Shown piece by piece: positions 11,712 through 24,482 of a DNA stretch of 64,000 nucleotides (positions are counted from its first letter, which is position 1; each line of letters opens with the position of its first letter). The stretch lies in assembly GCA_029717555.1 (NCBI GenBank), contig JAMDHS010000076.1, positions 30,813 to 94,812 of the forward strand, in the 5' to 3' direction. The notes under the pieces are model-generated. The model had not been told where the DNA came from. It saw only the letters and a program-made list of their open reading frames with translations, and did not search any database. The position numbers were made by a program, and so were the translations under genes. This DNA comes from Peribolospora baueri (Eukaryota; Basidiomycota; Peribolosporomycetes; Peribolosporales; Peribolosporaceae).

Positions 11712-14700
11712 ATGCCCCCGAAGAGCGTCCTCCCGTCGGGAGGCCGCGCTGGGCGCACGAGGAGCGATCTTCCTTCCACATCCCGCCCGAAACGAACGAC
11801 AACGAGGACGACGACAGCGACGACAGCGACAACAACGGCGGCGACGAAAAAATCGAGCAAACAGCCGTCGGCAGCCGACATTCTCGAGGCCCTCAAGTCA
11901 GTGGAACGATGTTCTCCCGCTCTTGTGGGCTCAATTGCCAGTATCGATCTTCCGCCCGAACGCCGGGCCTCCTTCGCAAAGCAGGTCGTCAACTCCACGC
12001 TCGCTCTCTTGAACAAGGCGGTTCAGCAGGGTTGGAAGCTGAGTGGGGCCTCTCAAGATGCAAAGTCGGTGCGCGCGGTTGCGGATTGTTTCAACGTTGC
12101 GACGCGGATGCTCAGGAGCATGGGGGCCGGGGCGAACATCGGTGTGGCAGAGGTGGAGAGCGTGGCGGTGACCGTGGTCAGAAAGCTCGTCTTTCTCGAG
12201 CTGGTGAGTCGCGTTTGCTGCGTTTGAGTGGCGCGACTGCAAGTTTCTTTACCTATATTTACCTTCCATTACCTTTCCTTTGATCTGCACAGCACGACGC
12301 AGCACTGCGAGAGCTCTCTGACATTGCTCCACGCCTTCACTCGCTCTACTATACCTCCCACTGCGCGAACACCGCAATTTCCAAGTCCCCTCCATCATAT
12401 TATATTCTCTCATTCCCTCGACCAGGCGATTCTAGTTTGACATTTGCTGTTTGGGCTCTAGTTTACGAGTGCCAACAGCTTGGAGTCGCTTCGCTACTGA
12501 ACGACGGAACGGCTGTGGAAGTCGCGGTGAGGCATTTCTTCAGCGATCTTGGAAAGAAAACTCTGGGCTGATCCATTTCTTCTCATCCATAGCCGCTTCT
12601 TGAAGCTCTGCGTTCGCCAGAGGGACCATTGGCCTGGCGTTCTATCGCTTCGACGCTGCCGACCGATGCAAAATCACAGAGCACGGCTGATCGGCTCACC
12701 GTCTCCCTCGAGCGCACGATCAGTCGCTTCCTCTCGTCTTCCGCCTCTGCCTCCCTCCTTCCGTCAGACTCTTTGGCGCTCAGGGTCTTTTCGCTGCAAC
12801 TGCTGCTCACGGTCTCTGAGGTGGATCCCGAACCGTGGTGGGGTCGCGCGTTGAGGGCAGGCGCTAGCCACTGGAAGCTGACTGTTGCGAGTGGCTTGAC
12901 TGAGGATGCGAAAGAGCGCGAGCGAAAGGCCTTTCGACAGATTGATTCCGCTTTTGACCTCGTCCTCGCTGCTGTCCAGGATGCCCAGACGCGTCCTGTC
13001 TCCGAAGATGCAGCGGACCAGACTTTGGACCGGCGCTTTGTCCGTATGGATCAAGGCAAAGCTTTCGTGGCCTTTTGCGAGTACTGGCTCTCCTTAGCTC
13101 GTCGGTCGGGGTCTCTCTCCGCCGTCGATAAGGTCGCTAGGCTCTTTCAAGGCGATCACGACAATACCGACCTGTCGATGTCCGAGACAGAGAAAACGGC
13201 GATGGATACGGACAGACGCACGGCGCGTTCCTGTGCGCTCTTGATCAAATGCTGCGCTTGCCTGGATGAGAGGTTCAAGGATGGGGGAAACACATCAGGT
13301 GAGGCATGTCGGCACTACACAACTATTTGATGGTATCCAAACTGACGACCTTCTCGATCGTGTTCATAAAAGATGTTTCTGCCGTCCTGAAGTCCTCTAT
13401 GTCCGCGTTGGCTACGCTACACGACCTTGTCGACTATTTCTCGGATGAGCAACTAAAAAAGGTCGACCGATCCGTCGACTCTCTGCGCCGTAGATGCACC
13501 CGTGTCATCAGCCCCGATCCTACCGGTTCTTCTCCAGCTGCATCTTCGGACGAGCCCACCTCTCTAAAAAGTGAGGCGACCCAAGTGCTCGAAGCGACGG
13601 CGGAAGTTCTTTTCAAGCGTTTCCGACGTGAGCTGGAACGTCCGCGCTCTCCAAGGTCATCACCAGCAGATGGGGCGGATGGTAAAAAGGGCACAGAGAG
13701 GATGATGACGCTGGAAGATTTGGCTTCCGACGGCGTACAGGCTCTTCGCTGTCTGGCCATCACACGCTTTTCAGTGACCGACCATCAGACGCACAGCGCT
13801 GCTCTCCAGCTGCTGGGACGGTGCGAAGCATTCTTGCTAGGAGCCTGGGTCGAGAGAAATAGTCGAATAGGCGCCGAAGTCGTCGGTCCCGGCGACGTCC
13901 GACTCGACTCAAAGGTCCTGGCGGACAACCTTGCCTACGTCTCTTCCTCCTATTATAACATGGGCGGACGGCTCTACCAGGTCCGGTCCGTCGGCGCCGC
14001 CTTGCCTTTCCTTCGACGTGCTGCGGAGATGACAGAACAAGAAGTTGATCTTAGGAAGACGGTATCCAAAGAGGAAGGGAGCGCCGAGAAAGACGTTGAA
14101 GAGGAAGGGAGCAAGCGACGGAGAGACCTGTCGAAGAGATGGGAACACATGGCCGTCTGCTGTAGGGGGATTGGCGACAACAAGGTAATTTTCTTATGTT
14201 TCATCATCCGCAGAGTTGGAAGGAGGAGCTGAGCTGGACGATTGACTCACCTCGATGCCTTGAATTTGTAGTTTGCCCACGAAAGCTATCGCCGAGCCAT
14301 TGTTGCCAGCCTTTGCGCCGCCAATGCCAACTCTCGCCTTGTCGAAATGATTCGCAAGCGCCCCTTATCGGCCGCCTTCGTAGAGGGTTTTGCCCATCTG
14401 GGCTCGCTCATTAAGTCTTGCACAGAGATGGCCGCCTTCGATCTCCTTTGGACGCCGGCTCAGGTGTCCTTGTCTGAAGCACTGCACGCTTCAGGTCAAG
14501 AGGCCGAGGTCATTGGAGCTGTTGTCGAATGGCAGGTCGCTTCTTTGGACGAAAGACTGCACAGGCCCGAGGCTGGTCATTGCGTTGTGCCTTTACTGCA
14601 AGATTGTCTGAAGGCGTACGATCTAACGTCGATGCCCGTCCGAAGAGCGCGGTAAGTGAGCACTCCACCTTTGTGGACGGAGCATACAAGGCTGATCAGC

Positions 14701-17700
14701 GTGGTTATAATCTTTGCAGCGTCCTCGTCCGCCTGATGGAGCACTCGTGCATGACCTCACGCAGCTCCGAGCGCAACGTGTCCCTTCTTGGCAATGACGC
14801 TTCTTCCTTACTCAAACGTCAAGACCTCGCACTTGACGTTGGCTTAGCTGCTTTTGGGCCTCAATACTTGGCCGCATCCTACGTTTGGCAAGCCGCTGAT
14901 TGCCACTATCATGGCGAAACGGCAGACGCCATCGATCACGCTCGCCTGGCCAGCCAGATATTAGAGTCCTTCGTCTCCAAGCCCGCTACGCTGTCTCCCG
15001 CTCAACCTAAGAGGAGGGGGTCGATCACCGTACAAATGAAAGGAGCCGCTACCGCCCGACGTCTGGTCCCTTCCAGCAGTCCCCGGCCCATACGGAAGAC
15101 CAGGGCTGCGCCTCCAAGGACTCCACCGGCGAGAGTTACGAGAGCGCAAGCTGCGTCGTCCTCGGCCGTTTTGAAGTCGAACTGCTTGAACAGATTTGAC
15201 GACATTGAACGCTTCTATGGCCATCTGGGTGAGTTGAAATGACCTGTTTTTTTCCCGATTGTGTAAAGGTGGAGCTCCGATCTGACCCGTATGTCTTTGC
15301 AGAACTTCTTTCGGAGTTGCTTCACCAAGTTGGGCAGCCCTTCTTACGTATCAAACTCCTCAAGCTCATGCGGAGCATCAGTCAAACGGACTGTATCGCT
15401 TCGACTGCTGGAGATCGATACTTAAGAGCGTCTTGTGACTTGGCACGTCAATATTTGGCCCTCGGGAAGTCAATGCGCGCAGGGGCCGTGATTGGCAAGG
15501 CTGTTGAATCTGCTCGTGATCAACCCGTCCAAGATGATACGAAGATCAGATGCGCCCTCGTCTTTGCCGAGTATTTTGCCTGCACAGACAACCTGGAAAG
15601 GAGGTGAGGGCAAATCTTCCCCTTTAAGCGTGCCGTTCATTGCGCTCATAGAATCCTGCAATCTCACATATCCTTTCGCACAGCATCGCTGTTTATACCG
15701 ATGCTCAAGCGATGGCGGAGACCGCTTCCGCAACGAATGCGGCCTCTACTATCCAGCGCGTCACTGACAAGACCAAGCAACTTTCCAGAGCCGCACTAGC
15801 AGCCGAGATCCACTCCATCATCCAGCGAAGGAAGGTGAGCTTTCGAGCCCATTCTCGTTAGCACGCATCGACTGAACTGACTGGCTCAATATTTCTTTTA
15901 CCGTCAAATCCATCCGTCAGGGAGACATCTCAGCCTCGATCACAAGCGCTGCGCAGTCCCTCAGGCTATCTGTGCGAGCCGCCAGCAACCTGGCACGTCT
16001 CGTCAAGACGCCGTCCACGGACTGCAATCCGGCAGCGCTCAAAGATCCTTTCTCTTCGGAGCCGATCCAACCGGATCCTCAGTCTCAGAAGTCGGACGTA
16101 CAGACTATACAGCAGCCTTCCGTCGTAGGTCCTATCGAGGGCTCCAAACGTCTCAATCCCTTCACCAGCATCGGCGTGAGCTGCCTGCACTGGCAAACAT
16201 CCCATGCCGCCTTCTCGGCTTACCTTCGTCTTTCAGAACTATATTCTTGTCGAGGGTCTTCAAGAGACGCGGAGGCGTTCGCCAATGAAGCCGTGGACTT
16301 TGCCACAGCTCACGCCCTCTCTTTCTTCAGGGCGAGAGCATTGAGTGAGCGTGCCGGACTCAAGTTAGAGATGCACAACCTTGAAGACGGACAAGCAGAC
16401 CTCCAGGCTGCCCTGCAAGCGCTCTCCGATCGGTCTGGAACCGAAGCAGCTAAGCTCTCCGCCATTCAGGCGGACCTAAATGCTCGCTGCGAAGCCGTCG
16501 CCGAGGCCACTTCCGCGCTTGAAGCAGCCGAGGAGTTGCTGCAGGCTCTTGATAGGGCTTATACGGAAACCGAGGCTATTCTTCCAACGTGCGTCCTTTT
16601 GAGTTGCAATGCTTGCGGACTTGTCTTGACTTCTTGCCTCGTCTCGTCACCGTTTTTCAGGCCGCGAAAGAGCCCGGTGGCGGCCCGGAGGAGCTCGACT
16701 TCAGATCCCGTCGCGCGGCACACTATCAGTGGGCAAGACGGCATCCTTCCCAAGTTCCGATGTCAACTTCTCCGACGACGAGGTGAGCCGCCCATAGGAA
16801 ATCTGCGGAAGGTTACGAAACTAATTTTTTTTCTCTTTCTCTCAGCCCTCCTCCTCCGCGCTCTCGGCAAGAAGAAGGAATGCCGTCGGACTTTGGATTT
16901 GCTCTCACGCCTCGCCACTGACGCCGATAGTAAGGCCGTTGCAGATGTAGTCTTGGGAGAACTGGCGCTCGATGACGTATTCACTCAGCTCGAGGCCGAC
17001 CGTCTACTGAGCATTTTGCCGGAGTCGAGTAAGTACTATCTGCAGTCTAGAAGACACAAGCTGACCACGGCTAACTCTAACCCTTTCCACCGTGGCCGTC
17101 TCCTCAGCTATGTCGGTACCATCTGTCTCTCCGAAGGGCACGATAACAGGCTCGAAAGCCATTTTGGCTACTCTGTCAGAGGCGGAGGCCTCTCTAGCTA
17201 GGGCACTGTCCTTCGGCTCGAATCGGTTCAAGGTGACAGACGTTCGACCAGCTGCGTTGTCGGAGGCATGCACCGTCCTGCTACAAGCCGTGCTGGGAAA
17301 GAGCTCCAAATTTGCAAGTTTCTCCGTATCTCATTTCCTCGGTGAGTAAAACACTACCGGAAGGCGCTTGCATCGACAAAAACTGGCATTTTGACCGAAC
17401 GACCCGGTCCCCTTTGCAGGTCAAGCCCCTTCGATCGGGCTTCAGCGAGAATTCCTTGAGGCGATCGATAGCAAGCTGAAGGAAGACGGCGTGCCCGACG
17501 ATCTCGTCTGGCCGGCATTCGAACGACCATTGGAAGCTGCCTTTGCTCGCCTACACCTCACGGCGAGCAGTCCGCTAGCATCCGGCGACGAGGAGGACGA
17601 AGAGGAAGAGCAGGCGGAACGCTCCATGCGACAATACTGGGTCCGCACTCGAGAACGTCATCAGACCTTGTTCGAGCAGCATCCTCAGGAGGTTGTTGAC

Positions 17701-19881
17701 ATAGACCTACCGCCCAACTGGATCGTAGTCTCCGTCAACGTGATGGTTCATCACAACCGACTTCTTCTCGCAAGGCACCAGGCGGGCAAGGAGCCGCTGG
17801 TCTTCAGTCTACCTCTGGATCGCTTTGCAAAGCGGGAAGGCGAAGAGGATGACGTGGAGGATCAGCCAACGGTGGAGAAAGTTCTCGCTGAGTTGCATGA
17901 CATCGTGAAGACTTGCAACAGGGCCGTGCACGGCGCCAAAGATCTTCAAGGCATGGATGCGAGGAGGGCGTGGTGGACGGAGAGGAGGGAGCTAGACACC
18001 CGGTTAGGAACGCTTCTGCAAACGATTGAGCAGAAATGGCTCGGCGCATTCAAGGTGAGCGCAGATGACTGCCACGTTGGAGCTCTTTCCATGGGACAGG
18101 CGCCGGAGATTGACCGTTCGAATCTTCCGTTTCCTAGAGCATCTTCTGCGAAGCACCGACGACGGATGCCGGTGCTCAAGCGGCGCTCCGAACCCGGTTT
18201 GACGAGATCCTCAAGAAGGGATTGCCTGGCGCGCACGAAGGCAAGAAGGCGTCGCGAGTCCGGCTTCAAGACGACGTCTTCGAATGCTTCTCCGCTCTCC
18301 CTCCGGGCTGCGAAGACGAGGAGTTGGAGGATCTGCTTTACTTCTTGATGGACGTGTACCAACTCAACGGCGTTCCCATCGCCTGTGACGAAGTTGATCT
18401 GGACACGGTAAGCGGCGACTACCTACCGTCCGTGGGGCTCAGCGCAGGCTGGATATCTGACCGCTTTGATCCGCGTTCCACGAACACAGGTTTGCTTGGA
18501 CCTCCGCTCAGCGCTCGAAGAGTTCCACGCCAAAAACAAGGAATCGGGCACACGTCAGCCAGACCGGCACGTCATCCTGGTGTTGGATAAGGATATGTCG
18601 CCGATTCCATGGGAGTCGATACCTGTTCTTCGCAACCAGGCCGTCAGCCGGGTCCCCTCCTTGGCTTTCCTGCAGGACCGTCTGTTCCTCGCGCGTCATC
18701 TCAAGGAGCAGCACACTGAACGGTCGAGCGAGCGACGGACCCTGGATGAGGACGGAGACGAGAACGAGGGTGGGGCCAGTGATGAGTCTTCACGAGCTGT
18801 CCAGGACCCGACGCTCTGCGTGGACGTCCGCCGTACCTTCTACGTCCTCAACCCCAGCGGCGATCTGAAGCACAGCGAGGAGCGATTCTCGCCCTGGCTC
18901 AACAGCAAGAGAGCGGAGCTGGGATGGGCGGGCATCACTGGACGAGCGCCTAGGCCGGACGAATTTACAAAGGCGCTGGAAAGGAACGATCTGGTGTTGT
19001 GAGCATGATTTCCTCGTGGTTGTCCTCACGCCGTCCGCTCGCCTCTCTTTCGTGGCCAGGCTGCTCAACGCTCCGTCATTCCCTCTACAGGTATTTCGGC
19101 CACTCCGGTGCAGAGCAATACGCGCGCACCCACAAGATCCGCTCCCTCCATCGATGTGCGACGACCATGCTCTGGGGCTGTTCCTCGGGCCTTCTCCGCG
19201 ACGCTGGCGACTTTGACCGCACGGGCACGCCCTGGAACTACATGCTCGCTGGATGGTGAGTGTTTCGCGAGATGCGCTTCGGCTGCGGGATGGAAAGAAA
19301 AGAAAAGAGGAATCTGAACAGAATGATCGCCCTCTAAACAAAAATCCCTTTTTCCTCTCTTACTCATACTCTCGCTCGATTTACCTTCCCAACGCTCCCC
19401 ACATCTTCCTTCTTCCCTCTTCCTCTTCCTCTTTCGCCACTCCCCTTGCCTCCCATCCCTTCCGCCATCACACAGCCCCGCCCTCGTCGCCAACCTATGG
19501 GACACGACAGACCGCGAACTGGATTCCGTCTCCGAGTCTGTCTTTTCCAGAATCGGCCTCGGGCCGCCGTCAGAGTCGGAGGCGGCTTCACCGAAGAGCG
19601 AAGAGGGAGGAAGCGCGGGAGGAGGAGGAGACGCGGCGTCGGACCGTCGTCGTCCTTCAAGCTCTCGCTCCGGTTCCAATTCGTCTGGCGCGGGCAAGAA
19701 AGGGTGGCCGCGACGCGGTGACAGCGGAGGAGGAGGAGGAGGAGGAGGAGGAGGAGGAGGACGCATGTCGCTCGTCCGCGCCGTCGCGCAGGCGAGGGGC
19801 GATTGCAGGTTGCCTTACTTGACCGGCGCGGCCGTCGTGGTCTACGGCGTGCCGGTCTACTTCGACGGCTCGATGCGCTGA
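11712..19881 (+). CDS. ESP1: Separase (Esp1/Cut1), clan CD cysteine protease
   Basis: Protease that cleaves the cohesin kleisin at anaphase. The N-terminus (MPPKSVLPSGG) is basic and Thr-rich. A very long helical-repeat region spreads over many exons from 11.7 to 18.0 kb, consistent with the TPR/ARM-like arm of separases. The C-terminal peptidase C50 domain is clear: 'DVFECFSALP', 'YQLNGVPIACDE', 'HVILVLDKDMSPIPWESIP' near 18.57 kb, 'VRRTFYVLNPSGDL' near 18.83 kb, catalytic His in YFGHSGAEQY near 19.09 kb and catalytic Cys in LWGCSSGLLRD near 19.17 kb. After 'PWNYMLAG' an intron is followed by 'CPALVANLWDTTDREL', and the protein ends 'GAAVVVYGVPVYFDGSMR' with TGA at 19879-19881. Between those last two blocks sits a Ser/Gly-rich insertion with 12 consecutive Gly codons. 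Total size is over 2,000 aa, as usual. Not every one of the many intron junctions was resolved. Confidence 0.95.
19726..19761 (+). repeat. GGA trinucleotide repeat encoding Gly12
   Basis: Twelve uninterrupted GGA codons in frame within the separase protease domain, between the catalytic Cys block and the C-terminal strand block. Confidence 0.95.
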
Positions 19882-22133
19882 GTCGAGTCGAGTGGCTCGA
19901 CGTGGCGTTGGATTACTTACGGGCAAACCAACCGCAGCTACGGTACCCGAATTTAGTTTCGCATCGTTGCATGGTCGAGCCGACCGCACATTCGATCTTG
20001 GAGCCTCTAGCATCACACCTCATATTCGCCTTGCCGGACATGCAATCGCTCAGACGTTTTTCAAGCACTTTCGCATTCAGCACACCGTTTCGAGGATAGA
20101 ATGGGTTCGCACTTCGTTCGGTCGCTGGCATGTTTCGTAGCTACAAGTGATGGGCACCACGGACGTATTGACTTACCGACGGATAGGACTCTCGGCCTTG
20201 GCTTGAGCTTTGAGAAATCTGTCGATCGGATAAAGAAGATGGTCTGCACAGCGTCAGAGAGCCATCCGGAGCATCCCGATACACCTTTGAAAGCGAATCC
20301 AACAAAAAGCGAAAAAGGACGACGAGCGAAGACGATCAAAGAAGGGGTGCGGCGCGAAAAGATCAGAGTGGTTGCTCGAAATTTGGTTTAGTGGCGAGCA
20401 TTTTCGTCAACGGGTGGGGCGTTACTCCACCCTAAGTTGACCGTCGTGAGTTTGATAGGCTCATCATGAATAGGGGGCGTTGACGTCCCTCCTTCGGCGG
20501 CGCGAAGGAAACGGAAGAAGAAGGAAAGAAAGGAGAAAAGATTGCAAATAGAATCTCACCTTGACGACCAGGCTCGGCGCAACGCCTCATCGAACATAGG
20601 TGCGTGGTCTGAATACGAACCAGGTGAAGAACAGAAGAAGAGTCAGCCACCGATCGGCACTCTACTTCTTTCCACATTCAACCCCGTTGTCATCATCATA
20701 AAAGTATCCTTCTCCACGCCTACAGCTCAGTAATCAGCCTTAAGTGTCCTCAGGTGAGAGGGTCTTTGCCCCCCCTCGGACGGTAATTTCCAGCTTTGAC
20801 GCGTTAACGCCAAAGATGAACATCTTCGCAGTATGTCTCCCGGCCCCGACAACGGTCCCCGTTCCCATCTTCTCGATGACCGCCATTGTGCCGCGAGAGA
20901 ACAGAACCGAACTCACCATGCGAAGCACTTGGATACATGCGACGGCTAGTCCTTCGTTAACACCTGAACGCGAAGAGTGAAAGTGATAAAACGAAAGCCA
21001 TGTCAATGCACTGCACTTCATACAGTACCACTACGATGCCGACGGCCGTCTCGCGTGTGGATCAGAGCGCCGGAAGAGATCAGTCCAATGCAATTTGTCG
21101 TCCACTAAGAAAACGCGAATCTAGTTTGATTTTTTGGACCATCATCTCCCGTCCGGCGCAGAGGACATATAAGAGTGGGGGAGGTACGAACAGAAATGGG
21201 AAGGACGAAAGAAGAGCTCACCTCGCGGAAGCGTGCTGGCGACGTTGGGGACGAGCGAGGCGGGGGAGAAAAAAGAATGGAGGGTCTGCGACGGTGGAGC
21301 GGTCGTAAAGAGGAAAAGAAGGGTCAGTCCTGCCTCTCACCGCAGCTCCACGCGCGGGCTAAGTAATCCGACGTCGACGCAGCGGAGGGGACAACGGACG
21401 GGAAGAAGAGCGAACGACGTGAGGAGGGACGACGCTCAGGTGATTCAGATATTATTAAAAAGTTGCGCCCTCATGGTGTGATGATGGTCAGGCGACGGAA
21501 ACCTGTTTTCGTCGTCGCGACCGCCTCCTCCTCCGTGTTCCTCTAGCGGGGACGAAGACAGAGAGGAACGGCGAGGAGAAAGAGACTCACGAGCTCAGTG
21601 GTCAGCGTTGAGGCCAGCGGTCGGACTCGGGGAGACGAAGGGGACGATGGACGATACGAAGGTGGATGAGTGGTGGAGGAAGAAGAGGGGCGGACGGGCG
21701 AAGGAAAATGTCGAGACGCGGCGATAACTCCGAAACGCCGAGCGGCGAAAGCGCGGCTCGACGCGGCCTTAGTCCAACTTGGGCTCGACAAGGAAGGGCT
21801 GGGCCAGGCTGGGCGGTTCCAGTGTTCAGTTCAGCCGTCCGTCTCTCTGATGGGCGCCGTAAGGGCCAACGAGCAGGATGAGGGAGCCGTTGGGCATTCA
21901 TTGGGCGCGAGCGTTCGATGCGTGATCGCACCTTTGTGCCTACCTGCGATCCGCAGACGATGTCATCATGCACAGTTGCCGGCCGATCTTGCTGGTGAGC
22001 TGACGTTGGTGACGACGCATCATCGCCGGCATCCTCTTCGTCCATCGCTCGGATAAGATAAGCCAGGTGTGACCGACCGCTTGCACGCTTATATCCTTCC
22101 ATCTCCAGGCAAGCCAAGCGCATCGCTCTCATC
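19882..22133. other. Long intergenic region with no confident gene
   Basis: 2.25 kb between the separase stop and the dehydrogenase start. The open frames are short and their translations recall no known family. On the minus strand several GTGAG donor-like sites follow plausible short exons (near 21591, 21341, 21219 and 20916), so a small multi-exon minus-strand gene between about 20.7 and 21.8 kb cannot be excluded. I could not assemble one with a credible protein. Confidence 0.4.
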
Positions 22134-23504
22134 ATGGCGCTAACCCTCTCTTCCGTCCGCACGGCCAATTCGTCCGCCGCTTCCGCTCTCTACTCCCTCT
22201 CTTCCCCGTCTGCCTCTACCAAGCCCGCCCCCGTCGCAGTCCTTCTCGGTGGAACGTCCGGCATCGGCGCCGGCATCGCCCGCGCCCTCAACAGGCACAC
22301 CAACGGCCGTATCCAGCTCTTCCTCTCTGGCCGGAACGAAGACGCGGCCAACGAGGTGATCGCCTCTTTGCCATTTCCCCCTCCGAGCGCATCCGAGCCC
22401 GAGCAGGCGGGGAAAGCCGAGTTCGTCCGATGCGATGCGACGTCCATGACGAACGTCCGGGAGCTGGCCAGGGTGCTCAAGGAGGAGAAAGGCCTCTCTA
22501 GGGTCAATTATCTTGTTCTCACCCCCGGCTTTGTCTCATTGGCCGGCAGCGAAAAGACGGAGGAGGGGCTTGAGAGAAAGGTGAGGCGCGTGGCCGCCTC
22601 GTGACCTCCTCGTGCTTTATCGCCGGAGTACCTGTCCGATGAGACGAGGTCGGTTACAATCAGATAGGGGAGAACACTGAACGCACCCATGCTCTCCTTA
22701 CTCACTCTTTCTTCTTCCCTCAGCTGGCACTGTCTTACTATGCCCGCCTTACCCTCACCCTGTCCCTTCTGCCGCTCCTCCGGCGTGCCCACGATCTCGG
22801 GCACGAGGCTCGCATCCTCACCGTCCTCGCCCCCGGGAGGGGTGGAGGAATGGACTTGGATGACCTCGATCTCGAGAAGGCCGCTAAGGACTGCGACGGG
22901 GTCAGGGGCAGGGCCCGCTGGCTGAGGGCTGCCCAAAATACGACCGTCACTTCCAACGACTGGATGGTCAAGGTGAGCCGGCGGATGCGGTGACTGGTGA
23001 ATTTTTGCTCTTCGCCGTGGCAGCGCCAATGTCCATTCTCTCTTTCCCGCCAACGACCCTTTCTTGGGTATCAGACTCTCGCCGACGAAAACCCCGGCCT
23101 GTCCTTCATTCACGCTTATCCAGGTGAGTGTGTATCGCCAAGATCTCATCACGTCGTGCTCCGTCTGCGTTTGGGCATGAGCGAGCGGACATTCAATACG
23201 TCCTGCGCCATCCCACATGCTTCCTCCGACTGCCGTTCCCCTTGTAGGCGTCGTCAAGACCAACATCACCTCGTCCTTCTCCGCACCGCTCCGCTTCGTC
23301 GCCAACGGCTTATTCACCGCCTTCGGTACCTCCGCCGACAACTGCGGGGAGTACATGGCCCACCTCCTCTTCTCCCCCGAATTCTTCCAAGGCTTTTGGC
23401 ACCGTGGTTCGAGGGCTGAGGAGGTGAAAGGGATCGAGCTTGGAACGGAAGAGGAGAGGAAGAAAGTGTTTGAGCACGGCAAGAAGGTGGCAGGTGTGGA
23501 ATAG
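22134..23504 (+). CDS. Atypical short-chain dehydrogenase/reductase
   Basis: NAD(P)-binding Rossmann-fold oxidoreductase of the SDR superfamily. Exon 1 starts MALTLSSVRT (ATG 22134) and carries the cofactor loop VAVLLGGTSGIGAGIARAL at residues ~34-52, then 'FLSGRNEDAANEVI', an acidic loop 'FVRCDATSMTNVREL' and 'VNYLVLTPGF' (the NxxG-like strand). Further exons give 'LALSYYARLTLTLSLLPLL', 'ARILTVLAPGRGGG', 'LADENPGLSFIHAYPG' and 'VVKTNITSSF'. These match a fungal SDR subgroup annotated only as oxidoreductases. The classical YxxxK pair is not evident at the expected place (SYYARLT). The product ends 'EHGKKVAGVE' with the stop at 23502-23504. About 330 aa, substrate unknown. The first residues could be a weak organelle-targeting segment (inference). 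Confidence 0.85.
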
Positions 23505-23697
23505 TCGGCGCAGGCCGGCACGCCAAACATCCCTCGTCCTGATTCCCCCCCCTGTCCCCCACCAATTGATGCGGCTTCCGCACACCCCTCCATCGCTCTA
23601 CCGTCATAGCCACCACATGTTTTCTCAGGGAGACGACAAAAGCCCTCCTCCATACATGACAACAAATTTGAAGGAAGGCGGACGCTCGTCGTGCTTT

Positions 23698-23712
23698 CCC
23701 CCCCCCCCCCCC
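23698..23712. repeat. Homopolymer C15
   Basis: Uninterrupted run of 15 C. Confidence 0.9.
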
Positions 23713-24193
23713 GGTTTGGATCAAAAAGAGCCAGGATGAGAGAGAGACCGATATGTCGAGGGGACGGAAAGCGATGAAAGAGCGAGTTCCCTCACGTCAG
23801 TCACACAGGGATCGCCGGCTGTCTCGTACGTCGTCATGTCTGTCGCACAGGCCCCTGTTCCCCTGCTGCTCGTCACACAAAACTATCTTCTTTCAACACG
23901 CGTCTAGCCACACCTCCCCAGCGTCCCGCCATCGGCTGATAAGGGTGAAACCAGATCATCTCCCTTTTCTTTCTGGTGACATCTGCTGCTTAGGACCTCT
24001 TTGGATTAACTTAGAAGCGAGGCCTCGTCAACACGGTGCGTGCTTCCGTTACTTCGTTTCCTTCACTAATACTACGGTTCAATGATTTCGGTCTTATTTG
24101 ATTTCATATAATTTGCTCGTAAGAGGTTTGGGTGTATATGTTATCTGGGGTAGAGGTGTCAACTAGTCAGGAGATGAACACGTACGCAAGTAA

Positions 24194-24261
24194 ACGGAAA
24201 GAGAGAAAAAGAGAGAGACAAAGAGACAGAGAGACAGAGAACAGGGAAAGAGTGAGAGAGA
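24194..24261. repeat. GA-rich microsatellite
   Basis: Imperfect GA/GACA repeats downstream of the BCAS3-like gene. Confidence 0.8.
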
Positions 24262-24482
24262 TTGGGTGGAGATCCGCGAGGCGGAGACGCGAGCACGGCG
24301 AAGGCTGGTCGAATATCGAGCTAGCGTGTGCAGAGGGTATCGTTCGTCCCCCTCGTCTGTCCGTCCGTCGGCCCGTCAAGTCCGTGAAATCGCCCCTCCC
24401 CATTCCAACCTCCTCTACCGCTCTATCTCGAGACGCGCCTTTCCCTTTCCTTCTCTCATCTCGCCAATCAAGCAGATGCGCG

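Larger units (their letters stand above)
23505..24482. other. Convergent intergenic region with C15 and GA-rich tracts
   Basis: 3'-flanking region shared by the dehydrogenase gene (+) and the BCAS3-like gene (-). It contains a run of 15 C at 23698-23712 and a purine (GA) microsatellite at about 24194-24261. No gene is seen. Confidence 0.6.

Noticed and set aside
21602-22168. 188-codon minus-strand open frame opposite the dehydrogenase start
   Set aside because: It overlaps the first exon of a well-supported gene and its translation is low-complexity Pro/Arg/Ser with no family resemblance.
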